Assembly: GCF_040219335.1 (NCBI RefSeq)
Contig: NZ_JAVJSQ010000004.1
Coordinates: 558,001-622,000 of the forward strand
DNA length: 64,000 nucleotides
Reading direction: 5' to 3'
Origin: Gimesia sp.
Lineage (GTDB): Bacteria; Planctomycetota; Planctomycetia; Planctomycetales; Planctomycetaceae
Below, in pieces: positions 47,063-57,176 of the stretch; positions within the stretch are counted from its first letter, which is position 1; each line of letters starts with the position of its first letter. The position numbers and the translations under genes are program-made. The notes below the pieces were generated by a model. It did not search any database and was not told the origin of the DNA. It saw only the letters and a program-made list of their open reading frames with translations.

Positions 47063-50000
47063 ATGTCCCTGACTCGCCTGGCAGTTCACCGACCGATCTC
47101 AACCCTGATGGCCTCGCTTGTGTTGGTCATGTTGGGGTGTGTTTCGTTGTCGCAGCTGGCAGTCGACCTGATGCCCGACATTCAGAACCCCAGCATCAGC
47201 GTAATTACCATCTATGAAGGTGCGGGGCCCAACGAAGCGGAAACACTGATTACTCGACCGATCGAACAGACCCTGAGCTCGGTTTCCGGAATTGAGAACA
47301 TTCTCAGCAGCAGCATGGAGGGCAGCAGCACGGTTCGCCTGCAATTCCAGTGGGGCACCGATCTAACCCTGGCAATCAACGAAGTCCGCGACGCGTTGAA
47401 TAAGCTCCGCAACTCATTGCCGGAAGGGGCAGAGGATCCTTACATCAGACATTTTGACGTCGCTGACCGGCCAATTATCTACCTCGGCCTGAACAGCGAA
47501 CTCGACCCCATTACCCTGTCGCAACTGACCGAAAATCAGATCATTCCGCAGTTCGAGCAGTTGGAAGGTGTGGCTCGCCTGCGAATGCGGGGCGGCATTG
47601 AACGCGAGATTCAGATTGATCTGGATCGCAGCAAGCTCGAATCACTCAACATGGGAGTGAATGAAGTCGTCAACGCCCTGAAACAGGAAAATATAAATCA
47701 ACCCGCGGGAAACTACGAAGAAGGCAACCTGAATTTACTCATCCGCAGCCAGGGCGAATTCACCAGCCTGGAGCAGATCGAAAATACGGTTGTCCGCGAA
47801 GAATCCGGCGCAACAGTGCATGTCAGGGATATCGCCAATGTCGTTGATGGCGAAAAAGAGCGAACCGAGCTCACCCGTATGAACGGCAAACCGGGGATCC
47901 TGCTCTACGTTTATAAGCAATCAGGCGCCAATACAATCAGCGTCAGTGATCTGGTGCAGAAACAGCTCGAACGCGTCAACAAATCGATGCCCGACGTACA
48001 ACTGAGCATTCGGGTCGACAACTCGGAATACATCCGGCAGTCAATCGCCAACATCCAGCAGGCGGCCTTGTATGGAATGGGACTGGCCTTCGTGGTCCTG
48101 ATTCTCTTCCTGCGCAGTTTCCGCAGCATGCTGGTGATCGGGGTCTGTATGCCCCTCTCGGTTCTGGCCACCTTCATTCTGATCTACTTCCAGGGCTTCA
48201 CACTGAATATTATTTCGTTCGGTGGTCTGGCTCTCGGAGTAGGCATGCTGGTCGATAATTCCATCGTGGTGCTGGAAAGCATTTTCCGCAAACGGGAAGA
48301 CGGTCTGGATGCCAAAACCGCCGCCATCGAAGGTACCGAGGAAGTCTCGGGGGCGATTATCGCCAGCACAATGACCACACTGATCATCTTCCTGCCCTTG
48401 ATCTTCATCCAGGGGACCACCGGGATTCTGTTGCATCAACTGGCATGGGTTGTCGGTTTCTCACTGATCTGCTCTCTGTTTGCCAGCCTGACTCTGACTC
48501 CTGTCATGAGCGCCTACTGGATTCCTGATCAAACCCTGAAAACCCATTCCCGCTGGACCCGCCCCTGGTTTGCACTGATAGACGGGTTCCACAATCTGAA
48601 TCATCGCATGCTTCTCTTACTGGAGCGGATCTATGAGCGGATATTAAAATTCAGCCTGAAACATGTAGTTCTGATCGGCTTTCTACTGCTGCTCTGCTTT
48701 ACAACCACACTCGGCCTGATCCCGCGGATTAAAACCGAGTTTCTTCCCAAAACGGATGAAGCTGCCATCAATGTCTATTCCTCGATGGCGGCAGGAATCC
48801 AGCTGAAAAAACTCGATCAACAGTCACGGATTCTCGAACAGGCAACCATTGAATCGGTCCCGGAAGCGCTTGCCATTGCATCCTTTATCGGTGATAGCGC
48901 TGATGACGCTGACCGCTGGAACCGTACCACGCTCCGCATTAAACTCTCTCCGAGAACAGAGCGAAAACGAGGGATCGAAGAAATCCGCAAAGCCCTCGAC
49001 GATGCCATCGGTCCAATCCCCGGCATGAAAGTGCAAGTCAAGGCGCAAACTGAAATGATGGTCATGCGCATGATTGGCCGTAGAGGGGGTGGTGACCTGG
49101 TCGTACAGGTTGCCGGTCACAATATGCAACTGGCTCAACAGATTGTGGATCAGGTTGTCGGCGTTATGAAGTCGACTCCCGGGTTGATCAATGTCGAAGC
49201 AGAAATTTCAGATCAGCGTCCCGAATTGACCGCTTCGATTGACCGAGAAAAAGCGGGCCTGCTGAAGATCAGCGTGCAGGACATCGCTCAGACTCTGGAA
49301 ACCACCATTCGCGGAACGGAAGCCACGCTCTACCGTGAAGAAGGGGACGAATTCCCCGTCATGGTTCGACTCCGCGAGGAAGACCGCAACCAGATCGGCG
49401 ACGTTCAGCAGGTCGGCGTCACTACGGCCGACGGTCGCACAATTCCGCTCAAGAATCTTCTTAAATTTGAATCCGATGACGCACCAGTTGTAATTGAACG
49501 GCACAACCAGCAGCGGGTGTTGCGAATTTTTGCTGATGTCGAAGGACGGGACCTGGGCAGCATCGTCCCGGAACTGGAAGATAATCTGAACGCAATTCAG
49601 ATTCCGTCTGGCTTTTCAGTCAGTGTCGCCGGGGACTGGGAAGAACAACAGAAAAGCTTTGATGCCCTGCAACAGGGATTCGTCCTGGCGATTATTCTGA
49701 TGTACATGATCATGGCATCACAATACGAATCGCTCCGTGATCCATTTTATATTCTGTTCGCTGTCCCACTGGGGATGATCGGTGTCATCTGGGTTTTTGT
49801 TTTCACAGAAACGACTCTAAATGTGCAATCCTTCATCGGCATCGTCGTTCTCTCGGGGATCGTCGTCAATAATGCGATCGTCCTGGTGGATTACATTAAC
49901 CAGTTGAAACGTCGGCATCCTGAAAAACCGACATCTGAGCTGATTCTGCAGGCAGCGACACGTCGCTTCCGGCCCATTCTCATGACCACACTGACCACCG

Positions 50001-50227
50001 TGCTGGCCATGATCCCGATTTCACTGGGCTGGGGTGAGGGAGGCGAACTGCAGGCCCCGATGGCACGAGTCGTCGTGGGAGGCTTGCTCGCAGGCACATT
50101 AATTACCCTGCTGGCCATCCCGCTGATTTACCAGTCCTGCACTCCGGACGCGAAACAATCCTCGCAGCCAGCCACCGAGCCCATTGCTGAACCAAAACTG
50201 AATGGCCAAACGGTAAAATCTGTCTGA
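47063..50227 (+). CDS. RND efflux transporter, second system
   Basis: A 1054-residue RND pump with the duplicated 12-helix layout. It starts SLTRLAVHRPISTLMASLVLVMLG. The fourth helix of the first half reads LGVGMLVDNSIVVLESIFRK, so the proton-relay pair found as Asp-Asp in AcrB is Asp398-Asn399 here, a form seen in a branch of RND proteins. The second half has VVLSGIVVNNAIVLVDYINQLKRRHPEKP and RRFRPILMTTLTTVLAMIPISLG. The C-terminal tail is short. It forms a pair with the adaptor upstream. Its pairing and motif differ clearly from the first pump in this window, so the two are not recent duplicates. Confidence 0.93.
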   Translation: MSLTRLAVHRPISTLMASLVLVMLGCVSLSQLAVDLMPDIQNPSISVITIYEGAGPNEAETLITRPIEQTLSSVSGIENILSSSMEGSSTVRLQFQWGTDLTLAINEVRDALNKLRNSLPEGAEDPYIRHFDVADRPIIYLGLNSELDPITLSQLTENQIIPQFEQLEGVARLRMRGGIEREIQIDLDRSKLESLNMGVNEVVNALKQENINQPAGNYEEGNLNLLIRSQGEFTSLEQIENTVVREESGATVHVRDIANVVDGEKERTELTRMNGKPGILLYVYKQSGANTISVSDLVQKQLERVNKSMPDVQLSIRVDNSEYIRQSIANIQQAALYGMGLAFVVLILFLRSFRSMLVIGVCMPLSVLATFILIYFQGFTLNIISFGGLALGVGMLVDNSIVVLESIFRKREDGLDAKTAAIEGTEEVSGAIIASTMTTLIIFLPLIFIQGTTGILLHQLAWVVGFSLICSLFASLTLTPVMSAYWIPDQTLKTHSRWTRPWFALIDGFHNLNHRMLLLLERIYERILKFSLKHVVLIGFLLLLCFTTTLGLIPRIKTEFLPKTDEAAINVYSSMAAGIQLKKLDQQSRILEQATIESVPEALAIASFIGDSADDADRWNRTTLRIKLSPRTERKRGIEEIRKALDDAIGPIPGMKVQVKAQTEMMVMRMIGRRGGGDLVVQVAGHNMQLAQQIVDQVVGVMKSTPGLINVEAEISDQRPELTASIDREKAGLLKISVQDIAQTLETTIRGTEATLYREEGDEFPVMVRLREEDRNQIGDVQQVGVTTADGRTIPLKNLLKFESDDAPVVIERHNQQRVLRIFADVEGRDLGSIVPELEDNLNAIQIPSGFSVSVAGDWEEQQKSFDALQQGFVLAIILMYMIMASQYESLRDPFYILFAVPLGMIGVIWVFVFTETTLNVQSFIGIVVLSGIVVNNAIVLVDYINQLKRRHPEKPTSELILQAATRRFRPILMTTLTTVLAMIPISLGWGEGGELQAPMARVVVGGLLAGTLITLLAIPLIYQSCTPDAKQSSQPATEPIAEPKLNGQTVKSV

Positions 50228-50381
50228 GAAATGCGTTAGATCGCAGTCTGACATAGCATCATTTCTGCCTGACTGTCTATAATACGCCTCAATTGAACAG
50301 TCGGGCCGAGAGCGTCCGTTCTCAATCTGCTCTCTGCAACCAGATCAACATCTGCCTCATCTCCTGTGGATCGTCATTCTA

Positions 50382-51659
50382 ATGAAGATGAATCAAAAAA
50401 CATCGCCACTCTCTCAACCGGTACCCTATAAAATCCTGTTTCCCTGGCTGCATCTGTTTCGCACCTTCCGACTGGCGGTTGATTTCCAGAAGATCCTGCT
50501 CGCAGTCGCCGGCCTGCTGATGCTTTCACTGGGTAACCACCTGTTCAATAAGCTCCCATTCGCACCAGAGGCGCCCGCGTCAACAGGTGTCGTTGCGGTT
50601 CAACACACAATCCAGTTTCCGCCTCCTTCAGCAGGCGTAGTATCCGAATCTCTGACTTCCGAGCGATTGAGTGGACTATCTACTTCACCCTCGGGAGATC
50701 TCTTATCCCCTGCGACTCTGCTGGAGCCGATGGGATTCTTTACCAGACCGGTGCTGACGCTGTTTGAAACAGGCGCCAGTTGGAGTGCCCTGGCCTATGC
50801 GACGACCCAGCTCTTGTGGGCCGTTATTATCTGGGCCGTTTTTGGAGGGGCAATAACCCGCATTGCAGCGATCCAGTTTGCCCAGGACGACCATATCGGC
50901 TGTCGGGCTGCGCTGGGTTTTTCACTGAAACGAATTTTGTCACTGGTCAGCGCCCCCCTGCTCCCCTTCGCCGGAATGGGCTTTTTCTGGGTACTTTGCC
51001 TGCTGATCGGCCTGTTTGGTAATATCCCCGGGGCCGGTGGAGTGATCGTCAGCCTCCTCTGGGGACTTGCCTTCCTGTTTGCCTTTGTATTGACCCTCAT
51101 TCTGCTGGTGACACTCGCGGGCTGGCCGCTGATGATGACCACTATCAGTGTGGAAGACAGCGATGGTTTCGATGGCCTGAGCCGGATCTTCAGCTATCTG
51201 TTTGGCCGGATCTGGTATTTTCTCTGGCTGACAGTCGTTGTGCTCTGCTACGGGGCAGTCTGTCTGTTTTTTGCTGCGGTTCTGCTGCAGGTAATGTCCT
51301 ATCTGGCTTTCTGGGGAGTCAGCTGGGGTATGGGCAGCGAACAGGCACAAAAACTCTTTCAGCAGGATCAGCCGACTCTGGCTGCGACGATATCCATCGG
51401 CTGGGGCTCTATCCTGAATCTGCTGTTCTCAGGCTTCGTTATCAGCTTCTTCTGGTCTGCCAGTACCATCGTCTACTTCCTGCTCCGCAAGTGTGACGAT
51501 GGAACGCCGCTGGATCACGTCTATGTGGCAGATGAAGACCAGGAAGAGACAGACGAGCTTCCACTGGCTGGCGTCGCGAAATCAGGCGAACCCATCATCG
51601 AACGTCCTGTGGAACCCGAAGAGTCTCCCACTGACGAAAACCAGACACCGTCAGAATAA
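50382..51659 (+). CDS. Unrecognised polytopic membrane protein
   Basis: I do not recognise this 425-residue protein. It has a hydrophobic segment at about residues 36-55, a Pro/Ser-rich extracytoplasmic loop of about 75 residues, then roughly five or six membrane helices between about 135 and 370 (LLWAVIIWAVFGGAITRIAAIQFA, FFWVLCLLIGLFGNIPGAGG, FLFAFVLTLILLVTLAGWPLMM, FLWLTVVVLCYGAVCLFF). The cytoplasmic tail is acidic (about 385-425). The mix of AAIQFAQDD after the second helix and SAPLLPFAGM suggests a membrane scaffold or transport-related protein without enzyme motifs. It is 154 bp after the RND gene on the same strand. Confidence 0.75.
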   Translation: MKMNQKTSPLSQPVPYKILFPWLHLFRTFRLAVDFQKILLAVAGLLMLSLGNHLFNKLPFAPEAPASTGVVAVQHTIQFPPPSAGVVSESLTSERLSGLSTSPSGDLLSPATLLEPMGFFTRPVLTLFETGASWSALAYATTQLLWAVIIWAVFGGAITRIAAIQFAQDDHIGCRAALGFSLKRILSLVSAPLLPFAGMGFFWVLCLLIGLFGNIPGAGGVIVSLLWGLAFLFAFVLTLILLVTLAGWPLMMTTISVEDSDGFDGLSRIFSYLFGRIWYFLWLTVVVLCYGAVCLFFAAVLLQVMSYLAFWGVSWGMGSEQAQKLFQQDQPTLAATISIGWGSILNLLFSGFVISFFWSASTIVYFLLRKCDDGTPLDHVYVADEDQEETDELPLAGVAKSGEPIIERPVEPEESPTDENQTPSE

Positions 51660-51729
51660 GGATTCCGGAACACAGCGTGACGCTGATTAAGCCAGCGGGC
51701 AAAAATTGAGCGGACTTAAGGTCTGGCTG

Positions 51730-52878
51730 TTACCAGCGGAACAGACCAGTTCCCCAGGCCAGACCAGCACCAAAGCCGCTCAGGAGGATTGTATCTCCCC
51801 GGTTAATGCGGCCTGCATTGAAGGCTTCATCCAGAACGATGGGAATTGAACCGCCGGAGGTGTTACCATAGCGATCAAGGTTATTGTAGACCTTTTCACG
51901 GGGAATACCCAGCTGATCGCAGGCGGAATCAATAATGCGGATGTTGGCCTGATGCATTAAAAACAGATCAACATCGTGCACGCTCATACCGGTTTTAGTG
52001 AGCATCAGATCGATGGAATCAGCGACAGTACGAACAGCCCATTTAAAGACGCTGCGGCCGTCCATATTCAGGAAATGCCGTCCTTCTTGAATGTCTTCCG
52101 CGGTAGCCGGATTACGGGTTCCCCCTGCAGGACGATCCAGTAGCGAACAGCCACTGCCATCGGATCCGGTCTGATAACAGGTCAAACCCTGATGCGGATC
52201 ACCTTTAGCCAGAAGCACTGCTCCAGCACCATCACCGAACAGTGGAGCGACCCGACGGTCTTCCGGATTGACAATGCGGCTGTTGCAGTCTCCACCGATG
52301 ACCAGAGCCAGTTTACTGTTACCGGTTGCCACATACTGAGCTGCGGTCACCAGAGCATACATGAATCCGGCACAGGCAGCCTGCAGATCAATGGCAGGTG
52401 CATCCAGCCCGAGGCGGTCCTGCACCAGGCAGGCTACGGAGGGACACTGAAAATCGGGAGTGAACGTTCCCACGATCAACAGGTCGATGTCTTCCGGGTT
52501 CACGCGGGCAGCACGAATTGCCTTTTGTGCCGCTTCATAGCAGAGATCGCTGGTTGCAATTCCCTCAGGAGCATGTCGACGCTCCAGAATTCCCGTTCGC
52601 TGTTCAATCCATTCCGGGTCAAAACCATACCGTTTCTGCAGGTCCTGATTCGTTACCACATTGTCGGGTACGTAAGAACCACTGGAAACAATCTGGACCC
52701 CCAACAATGAATTAGTTCGTTGACTAATCACCTGGCGACCACGCTTGCTCTCTATTTTTTTATTCTCAGGTACCAGATTTATCTGCTGGTCCAATAACCC
52801 GGACGCGTCTAGAACTGATTCCAGATCGTTTGAGTTTACCTGATTTTTTGTTTGAACTTTTAAAGACATCTTGTGCAT
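51730..52878 (-). CDS. fabH: 3-oxoacyl-ACP synthase III FabH, with N-terminal extension
   Basis: KAS III starts fatty-acid chains by joining acetyl-CoA (or another acyl-CoA) and malonyl-ACP. The triad is Cys169 in DLQAACAGFMYAL, His309 in FLMHQANIRI and Asn339 in RYGNTSGGSIP. The open frame is 382 residues; a normal FabH of about 325 begins near residue 58 (LLGVQIVSSGSYVPDNVVTN). The first 57 residues are polar and unlike the family. Either this is a real extension or translation starts at TTG 52707; neither the ATG at 52878 nor that at 52869 has an ideal ribosome-binding site. No acyl carrier or other fab gene adjoins. Confidence 0.88.
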   Translation of the reverse strand: MHKMSLKVQTKNQVNSNDLESVLDASGLLDQQINLVPENKKIESKRGRQVISQRTNSLLGVQIVSSGSYVPDNVVTNQDLQKRYGFDPEWIEQRTGILERRHAPEGIATSDLCYEAAQKAIRAARVNPEDIDLLIVGTFTPDFQCPSVACLVQDRLGLDAPAIDLQAACAGFMYALVTAAQYVATGNSKLALVIGGDCNSRIVNPEDRRVAPLFGDGAGAVLLAKGDPHQGLTCYQTGSDGSGCSLLDRPAGGTRNPATAEDIQEGRHFLNMDGRSVFKWAVRTVADSIDLMLTKTGMSVHDVDLFLMHQANIRIIDSACDQLGIPREKVYNNLDRYGNTSGGSIPIVLDEAFNAGRINRGDTILLSGFGAGLAWGTGLFRW

Positions 52879-53347
52879 GTTCCTGACATCCTTATTCAGT
52901 CTCTGTCAAACTCGCAACGCGGGCAGAGTTCGAACTCCATTCAACACGCGTCCTGTCGTGATGCAGCACAATTTCCATTTAGAACAGAACCTATTGAAAT
53001 CAAGATTCTGATACAAATGCAGATGCACTAACTGATTACCAAAACGCTCACGCCAAAGTAACCAATGAGTTGTCATGATTGGGTGCAAGACAGGAAACAA
53101 CGCCTGTCTCACTTCATAGTCAGCAACATAGCAGACCACAATCGCTGACCGTTGACCGCAAAGTATAGCGATTCATAAAATTGGAAACTAGCGAAATTTA
53201 GAAAAATCCAGCTAAGCTATAATATAGGCAAAATTCTGTGCCCTGAAAATAAATATAAACCCCTATTTTACCACATTTTGCTCTTATTTCTGTCACCGGA
53301 TGCACGCATCTGCTGGCCATGACAGCACCTGGGGAATTCAGCAGAAA
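52879..53347. other. Intergenic region upstream of fabH
   Basis: 469 bp between fabH and the membrane protein gene, both on the minus strand. A 77-codon minus-strand frame (52906-53139) has an odd Cys/Trp/His-rich composition and no start signal, so I do not call it. The part near 53160-53280 is AT-rich and may hold the fabH promoter. Confidence 0.4.
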
Positions 53348-54265
53348 TCAAGCCACATCTTCACTCGCGGTACAACCGGTGATCTGATAGTGCAGCAGGC
53401 TCTCAAACTCCTCATCCAGATCCGAGGTTCGTTTAACCTCGATACTGACCCCGTAAGCTCGCTTTTCCAGAACCCGGGTTCGCGTCCCTGTTGCGTTTTC
53501 CACCTCACAGCTGATCGAAAACACCCCCTCCAGGGGAGGATTCAGGCTGACATGTACCACCTGTAACCGCTGATTTCTCGCAAACCGGACCTGCATCCCT
53601 CCCTCAACTGTTTCCCCGCCTGCTGTGTCGATTGAGCGATTCATCCACTGGGAACAGTTTTCGTCATCCAATCGTGTTTCAGAGAGGTCGCCTCCGCTCT
53701 CTCCCCGCTCCAGCAATGCTGCAAACAACGCTTCGTTATCCCCTGCAGATTCCATCACTGGGCTTTCCAGCAAAGCGACATCTGCAACAGGTGACTCTTC
53801 TTCTGGAAAAGGAATCAGATCAGACTCCCGCCCATGAACTGCTTCTCGATTGAGCCACTCCAGAACGCCGGCAAAAGCCATGAAATAGCTCAGCGAAAAG
53901 AAATAAATACCGGGCAACGAGAGTCCCGTAGACGGGTGCACCGCCAGCATCCCGATCAACACAGGTAAGACCAGGGCCAGCGTGAGTAAGTGCTTGCGAT
54001 CCTCAAGCTGAAGAATCAGGCGTTTCCGATGCAGACTGAATAACACCAGTGCAACGGAAGCGGAAAGCAGGCCGCCTGTGACCAGCAAAGGCACAAAACT
54101 CGCTTCGATTTGCAACCAGCCGGTGATGCGCAGCACCACCAGCCCGACGGCAATCAGCAGATTCCCCCCGAGAAACAAAAAAGGGAAAAGCCACCTCTGT
54201 TGAGATGACTTCCCCCCTGTGGATCGTTCCCTGATCTGAGTAATACTCGGATTTGAAGTATTCAT
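53348..54265 (-). CDS. Unrecognised membrane protein with soluble C-terminal domain
   Basis: A 305-residue protein I cannot assign. Four hydrophobic segments fall in residues 25-135 (FPFLFLGGNLLIAVGLVVL, FVPLLVTGGLLSASVALVLF, LLTLALVLPVLIGMLAV, IYFFSLSYFMAFAGVLEWL). An acidic linker follows (about 140-200) and a C-terminal domain of beta character (VRFARNQRLQVVHVSLNPPLEGVFSISCEVE in part). No catalytic motif is seen. It follows metK by 62 bp on the same strand and may share its transcript; function unknown. Confidence 0.7.
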   Translation of the reverse strand: MNTSNPSITQIRERSTGGKSSQQRWLFPFLFLGGNLLIAVGLVVLRITGWLQIEASFVPLLVTGGLLSASVALVLFSLHRKRLILQLEDRKHLLTLALVLPVLIGMLAVHPSTGLSLPGIYFFSLSYFMAFAGVLEWLNREAVHGRESDLIPFPEEESPVADVALLESPVMESAGDNEALFAALLERGESGGDLSETRLDDENCSQWMNRSIDTAGGETVEGGMQVRFARNQRLQVVHVSLNPPLEGVFSISCEVENATGTRTRVLEKRAYGVSIEVKRTSDLDEEFESLLHYQITGCTASEDVA

Positions 54266-54327
54266 GACGAGCGTTCTCCATAAGGCTCGGCGTTGCTGAT
54301 TTCAGAAAATCAATGATCCTCTGAAAA

Positions 54328-55506
54328 TCAGGAAATGGCAAATTGAGGCTCGGGAACTTCATTTCCCAGGCCAGCAGCGTCTCTCAGTTCAGCAGCTTTG
54401 TCGGTTGCTTCCCAGGTAAAATCAGGATCGTTCCGACCAAAATGTCCGCCCCAGGTGGTCTTTCTGAAGATGGGACGACGCAGTTGCAGATGCTCGATGA
54501 TTCCCTGCGGATTCAGCGGAAAGAGCTCACGAACCAGTTCGGAAATTTTCTCTTCCGGAATGACGGAAGTTCCCTTGGTGTCCACATACACGCTGGTCGG
54601 CTCGACCACACCAATCGCATAGGAAAGCTGAACTTCGCACTCTGTTGCCAGGCCGGCGGCAACGATGTTCTTGGCAATGTAACGGGCCATGTAAGCAGCG
54701 GAGCGGTCTACTTTGGTTGAGTCTTTTCCACTGAAAGCACCACCACCATGACGGCCCCAGCCACCGTAAGTATCGACGATAATCTTACGACCAGTCAAAC
54801 CAGCGTCACCGTGAGGTCCGCCGATCACAAACCGTCCGGTCGGGTTGATGTGATACTTGGTATCATCACTCAAAAAGTCGGCAGGAATGACATCCTTGAT
54901 GACCTTTTCGATGATAAATTCACGAATTTCAGCCTGAGTAACGTCATCAGTGTGCTGGGTTGAAACCACAACCGCGGAAACACCGACAGGCTTGCCGTCT
55001 TCGTATTCGACAGTGACCTGGCTTTTGCTGTCCGGCAGCAACCAGTTCACTTCACCGTTCTGACGGATTTCAGTCAGCTTGTTCAAAATACGGTGCGACA
55101 GAGCAATCGGCACCGGCATGTACTCTTCCGTCTGATTGCAGGCATAACCGAACATCAGCCCCTGGTCGCCAGCCCCTTCGGCGTCGACGCCCTGGGCAAT
55201 ATCTGCACTCTGCTGATGCAATTTCACCAGCACTTCGCAGGTATCTGCGTTGAAGCCGATGTCTTCGCTGGTGTAGCCGATGTCCCGAATGACATCGCGG
55301 GCAATTTTCTCGTAATCGACGTTGGCGTTGCTGGTAATTTCACCGGCAAGCAGAACGAAGTCAGTGGTACACAGAGTTTCACAAGCGACGCGTGAGTAAG
55401 GATCTTCAGCAAGCAGTGCATCCAGAATGCCATCGGAAACCTGGTCTGAGACTTTGTCAGGATGTCCCATACTGACAGATTCACTTGTGAACGAAAATTT
55501 AGCCAT
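54328..55506 (-). CDS. metK: S-adenosylmethionine synthetase MetK
   Basis: MetK makes SAM from methionine and ATP. The 392-residue protein has [25 protein letters not shown] with the catalytic His, [40 protein letters not shown] and [23 protein letters not shown], the family P-loop-like motif. It supplies SAM to enzymes in this window such as RsmH and QueA. No SAM riboswitch was recognised upstream. TACAAT lies near 55535-55530 on the minus strand with TTGATC 15 nt before it, a weak promoter candidate. Confidence 0.97.
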   Translation of the reverse strand: MAKFSFTSESVSMGHPDKVSDQVSDGILDALLAEDPYSRVACETLCTTDFVLLAGEITSNANVDYEKIARDVIRDIGYTSEDIGFNADTCEVLVKLHQQSADIAQGVDAEGAGDQGLMFGYACNQTEEYMPVPIALSHRILNKLTEIRQNGEVNWLLPDSKSQVTVEYEDGKPVGVSAVVVSTQHTDDVTQAEIREFIIEKVIKDVIPADFLSDDTKYHINPTGRFVIGGPHGDAGLTGRKIIVDTYGGWGRHGGGAFSGKDSTKVDRSAAYMARYIAKNIVAAGLATECEVQLSYAIGVVEPTSVYVDTKGTSVIPEEKISELVRELFPLNPQGIIEHLQLRRPIFRKTTWGGHFGRNDPDFTWEATDKAAELRDAAGLGNEVPEPQFAIS

Positions 55507-55787
55507 GCGTCACTCCACCCTTAAATTGCATTGTACCTGGTCAGGAAATGGATCAAGCTCTCTGAGGCTGATCTAAGCATCTCTCGAGCCACTGTAAAGA
55601 GATTTCATCCCACGTCAGCTCAGCGCGAGCAGCGGGCGCTGACGTATTTCTGAGACTGTGCATAATTGTAGAAATTTGCCATGCAGTCAACAAGCGTCTC
55701 TTCACTCTCGCTCCGTGATTTACGCAAGGTTTCTCAAAAGAGTACCCCGATTTTTCGATGTCAGAGAGAATGCCTGCAACCTCTAAA

Positions 55788-57128
55788 TCAAGCTGCCCTG
55801 TCGGTAGAGCGTGCCGCTTCATCCAGTGACCGCATTAACAGTTCTGCTGTCCGCAGTGTGGCCCCCCGCTGACTCAGGACAAACTCCTGCGCCCTGGCCC
55901 CCTGCTCCCTGGCAGCCTCGGGATTCCTCAACCAGTTCACAAGTTGCCTTTCCAGGTCTGACTGATTTTGGACCACCGTTGCCGCCTGATGCTGTAACAG
56001 AGCAGCAACGATATCCTTGAAATTCCATGTATTGGGACCGAATAACAATGCCGCACCGTATCCGGCTGGTTCAATCATGTTCTGTCCCCCTCGCTTTGTC
56101 AGGCTGCCTCCCACAAAAGCAAAATCAGCCAGCCCCCAACAGGCTCTTAACTCCCCCAGTGTGTCCAGTAGACAGATCGGGGGTCTTTCTGTGCTCGAAA
56201 ATGGGATGAACCGGCTCTGCTCCTCGTCAGACTGTTGACTTCGACAAATCAAGGGCAACCCGTAACTTCTGACTAGCGCTGCCACTTCCTCAAAACGCTC
56301 CTGATGCCGCGGTACGAGGATCAGACGCAGATCCGGATACTGCCGACGAAGCTCGAGGTAAACATCCAGCGCGATTCGCTCCTCCGGATCCTGAGTACTG
56401 CCCGCGATCAGCACAATGTCTCTCTGCTTCAACTGAAAGGTATCTCGTAATTCCCGGGTCAGCTGATTACCCCGTTCCACTTCAATTCCGTCAAACTTAA
56501 TGGACCCGGTAACCTGAATCCGCTCAGACATTCCGGCCAGCCGCGAAAACCTCTCTGCATAAGCTTCATTCTGTACAGCGATGAGCTCCAGACGATTCAG
56601 CAGTGGACCGATCAGGGCTCGCAACCGCCAGTATCCGCGAAAACTCTTTTCACTCAAGCGACCATTGACGATGGATACAGGAATCCCCATCCAGTCTGCA
56701 GCCAGCACAAAGTTCGGCCAAAGTTCCATTTCAACCAGGATCACCGCCGAGGGACGGATCCGCTGCTGGGCTCGTTTTACGGCCCAGGAGAAATCCAACG
56801 GAAAATAGCAGACGGTGTGGTCGGGAAACTTTTCCTGAGCCACCGCATACCCAGTGTGGGTAGTCGTCGTGATCACGAATTCCAGTTCCGGATGTTGTTC
56901 ACCCAGAATTGTCAGCAGCGGTGGAAGCTGCAGCACTTCGCCTACACTGACCGCGTGAAACCAGAAACAGGGGCGATCCCCTTCACGTTCGGGTAGCTTG
57001 CCGAGAAACTTCTGGCTCCAGCCTGAGCGATATTTCTTCAACACCAGAGCACGGTAAGCCAATATGGGAGAGACCGCGATCAGGAGCAGACCGTAAACCA
57101 GGTTTAATAGATACGAAACCAAACGCAC
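55788..57128 (-). CDS. waaA: 3-deoxy-D-manno-octulosonic acid (Kdo) transferase WaaA
   Basis: WaaA (KdtA) adds Kdo to lipid A precursors at the inner face of the cytoplasmic membrane. The 446-residue GT30 enzyme has an N-terminal hydrophobic anchor (LLNLVYGLLLIAVSPILAY), WFHAVSVGEVLQLPPLL, FVITTTTHTGYAVAQEKF, AVILVEMELWPNFV, VNGRLSEKSFRGYW, then GSTQDPEERIALDVYLELRRQYPDLRLILVPRH and DFAFVGGSLTKRGGQNMIEPA. Start is GTG 57128. Its presence argues that this planctomycete makes Kdo-containing lipopolysaccharide and so a true outer membrane. It follows secA by 48 bp on the same strand. Confidence 0.95.
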   Translation of the reverse strand: MRLVSYLLNLVYGLLLIAVSPILAYRALVLKKYRSGWSQKFLGKLPEREGDRPCFWFHAVSVGEVLQLPPLLTILGEQHPELEFVITTTTHTGYAVAQEKFPDHTVCYFPLDFSWAVKRAQQRIRPSAVILVEMELWPNFVLAADWMGIPVSIVNGRLSEKSFRGYWRLRALIGPLLNRLELIAVQNEAYAERFSRLAGMSERIQVTGSIKFDGIEVERGNQLTRELRDTFQLKQRDIVLIAGSTQDPEERIALDVYLELRRQYPDLRLILVPRHQERFEEVAALVRSYGLPLICRSQQSDEEQSRFIPFSSTERPPICLLDTLGELRACWGLADFAFVGGSLTKRGGQNMIEPAGYGAALLFGPNTWNFKDIVAALLQHQAATVVQNQSDLERQLVNWLRNPEAAREQGARAQEFVLSQRGATLRTAELLMRSLDEAARSTDRAA

Positions 57129-57176
57129 GGGAGTCCATTCCCCTTACGAAATTAACAGGTTGGAAACCGGAGCCGA

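Noticed and set aside
52906-53139. 77-codon minus-strand frame upstream of fabH
   Set aside because: Unusual residue mix, no start signal and no homology that I can name.
55507-55787. SAM riboswitch upstream of metK
   Set aside because: There is a hairpin at 55612-55645 (ACGTCAGC/GCTGACGT), but I recognise none of the SAM riboswitch cores, and there is no terminator before metK.
55553-55822. 89-codon minus-strand frame between waaA and metK
   Set aside because: It overlaps the end of waaA, has no recognisable motif, and lacks a ribosome-binding site.
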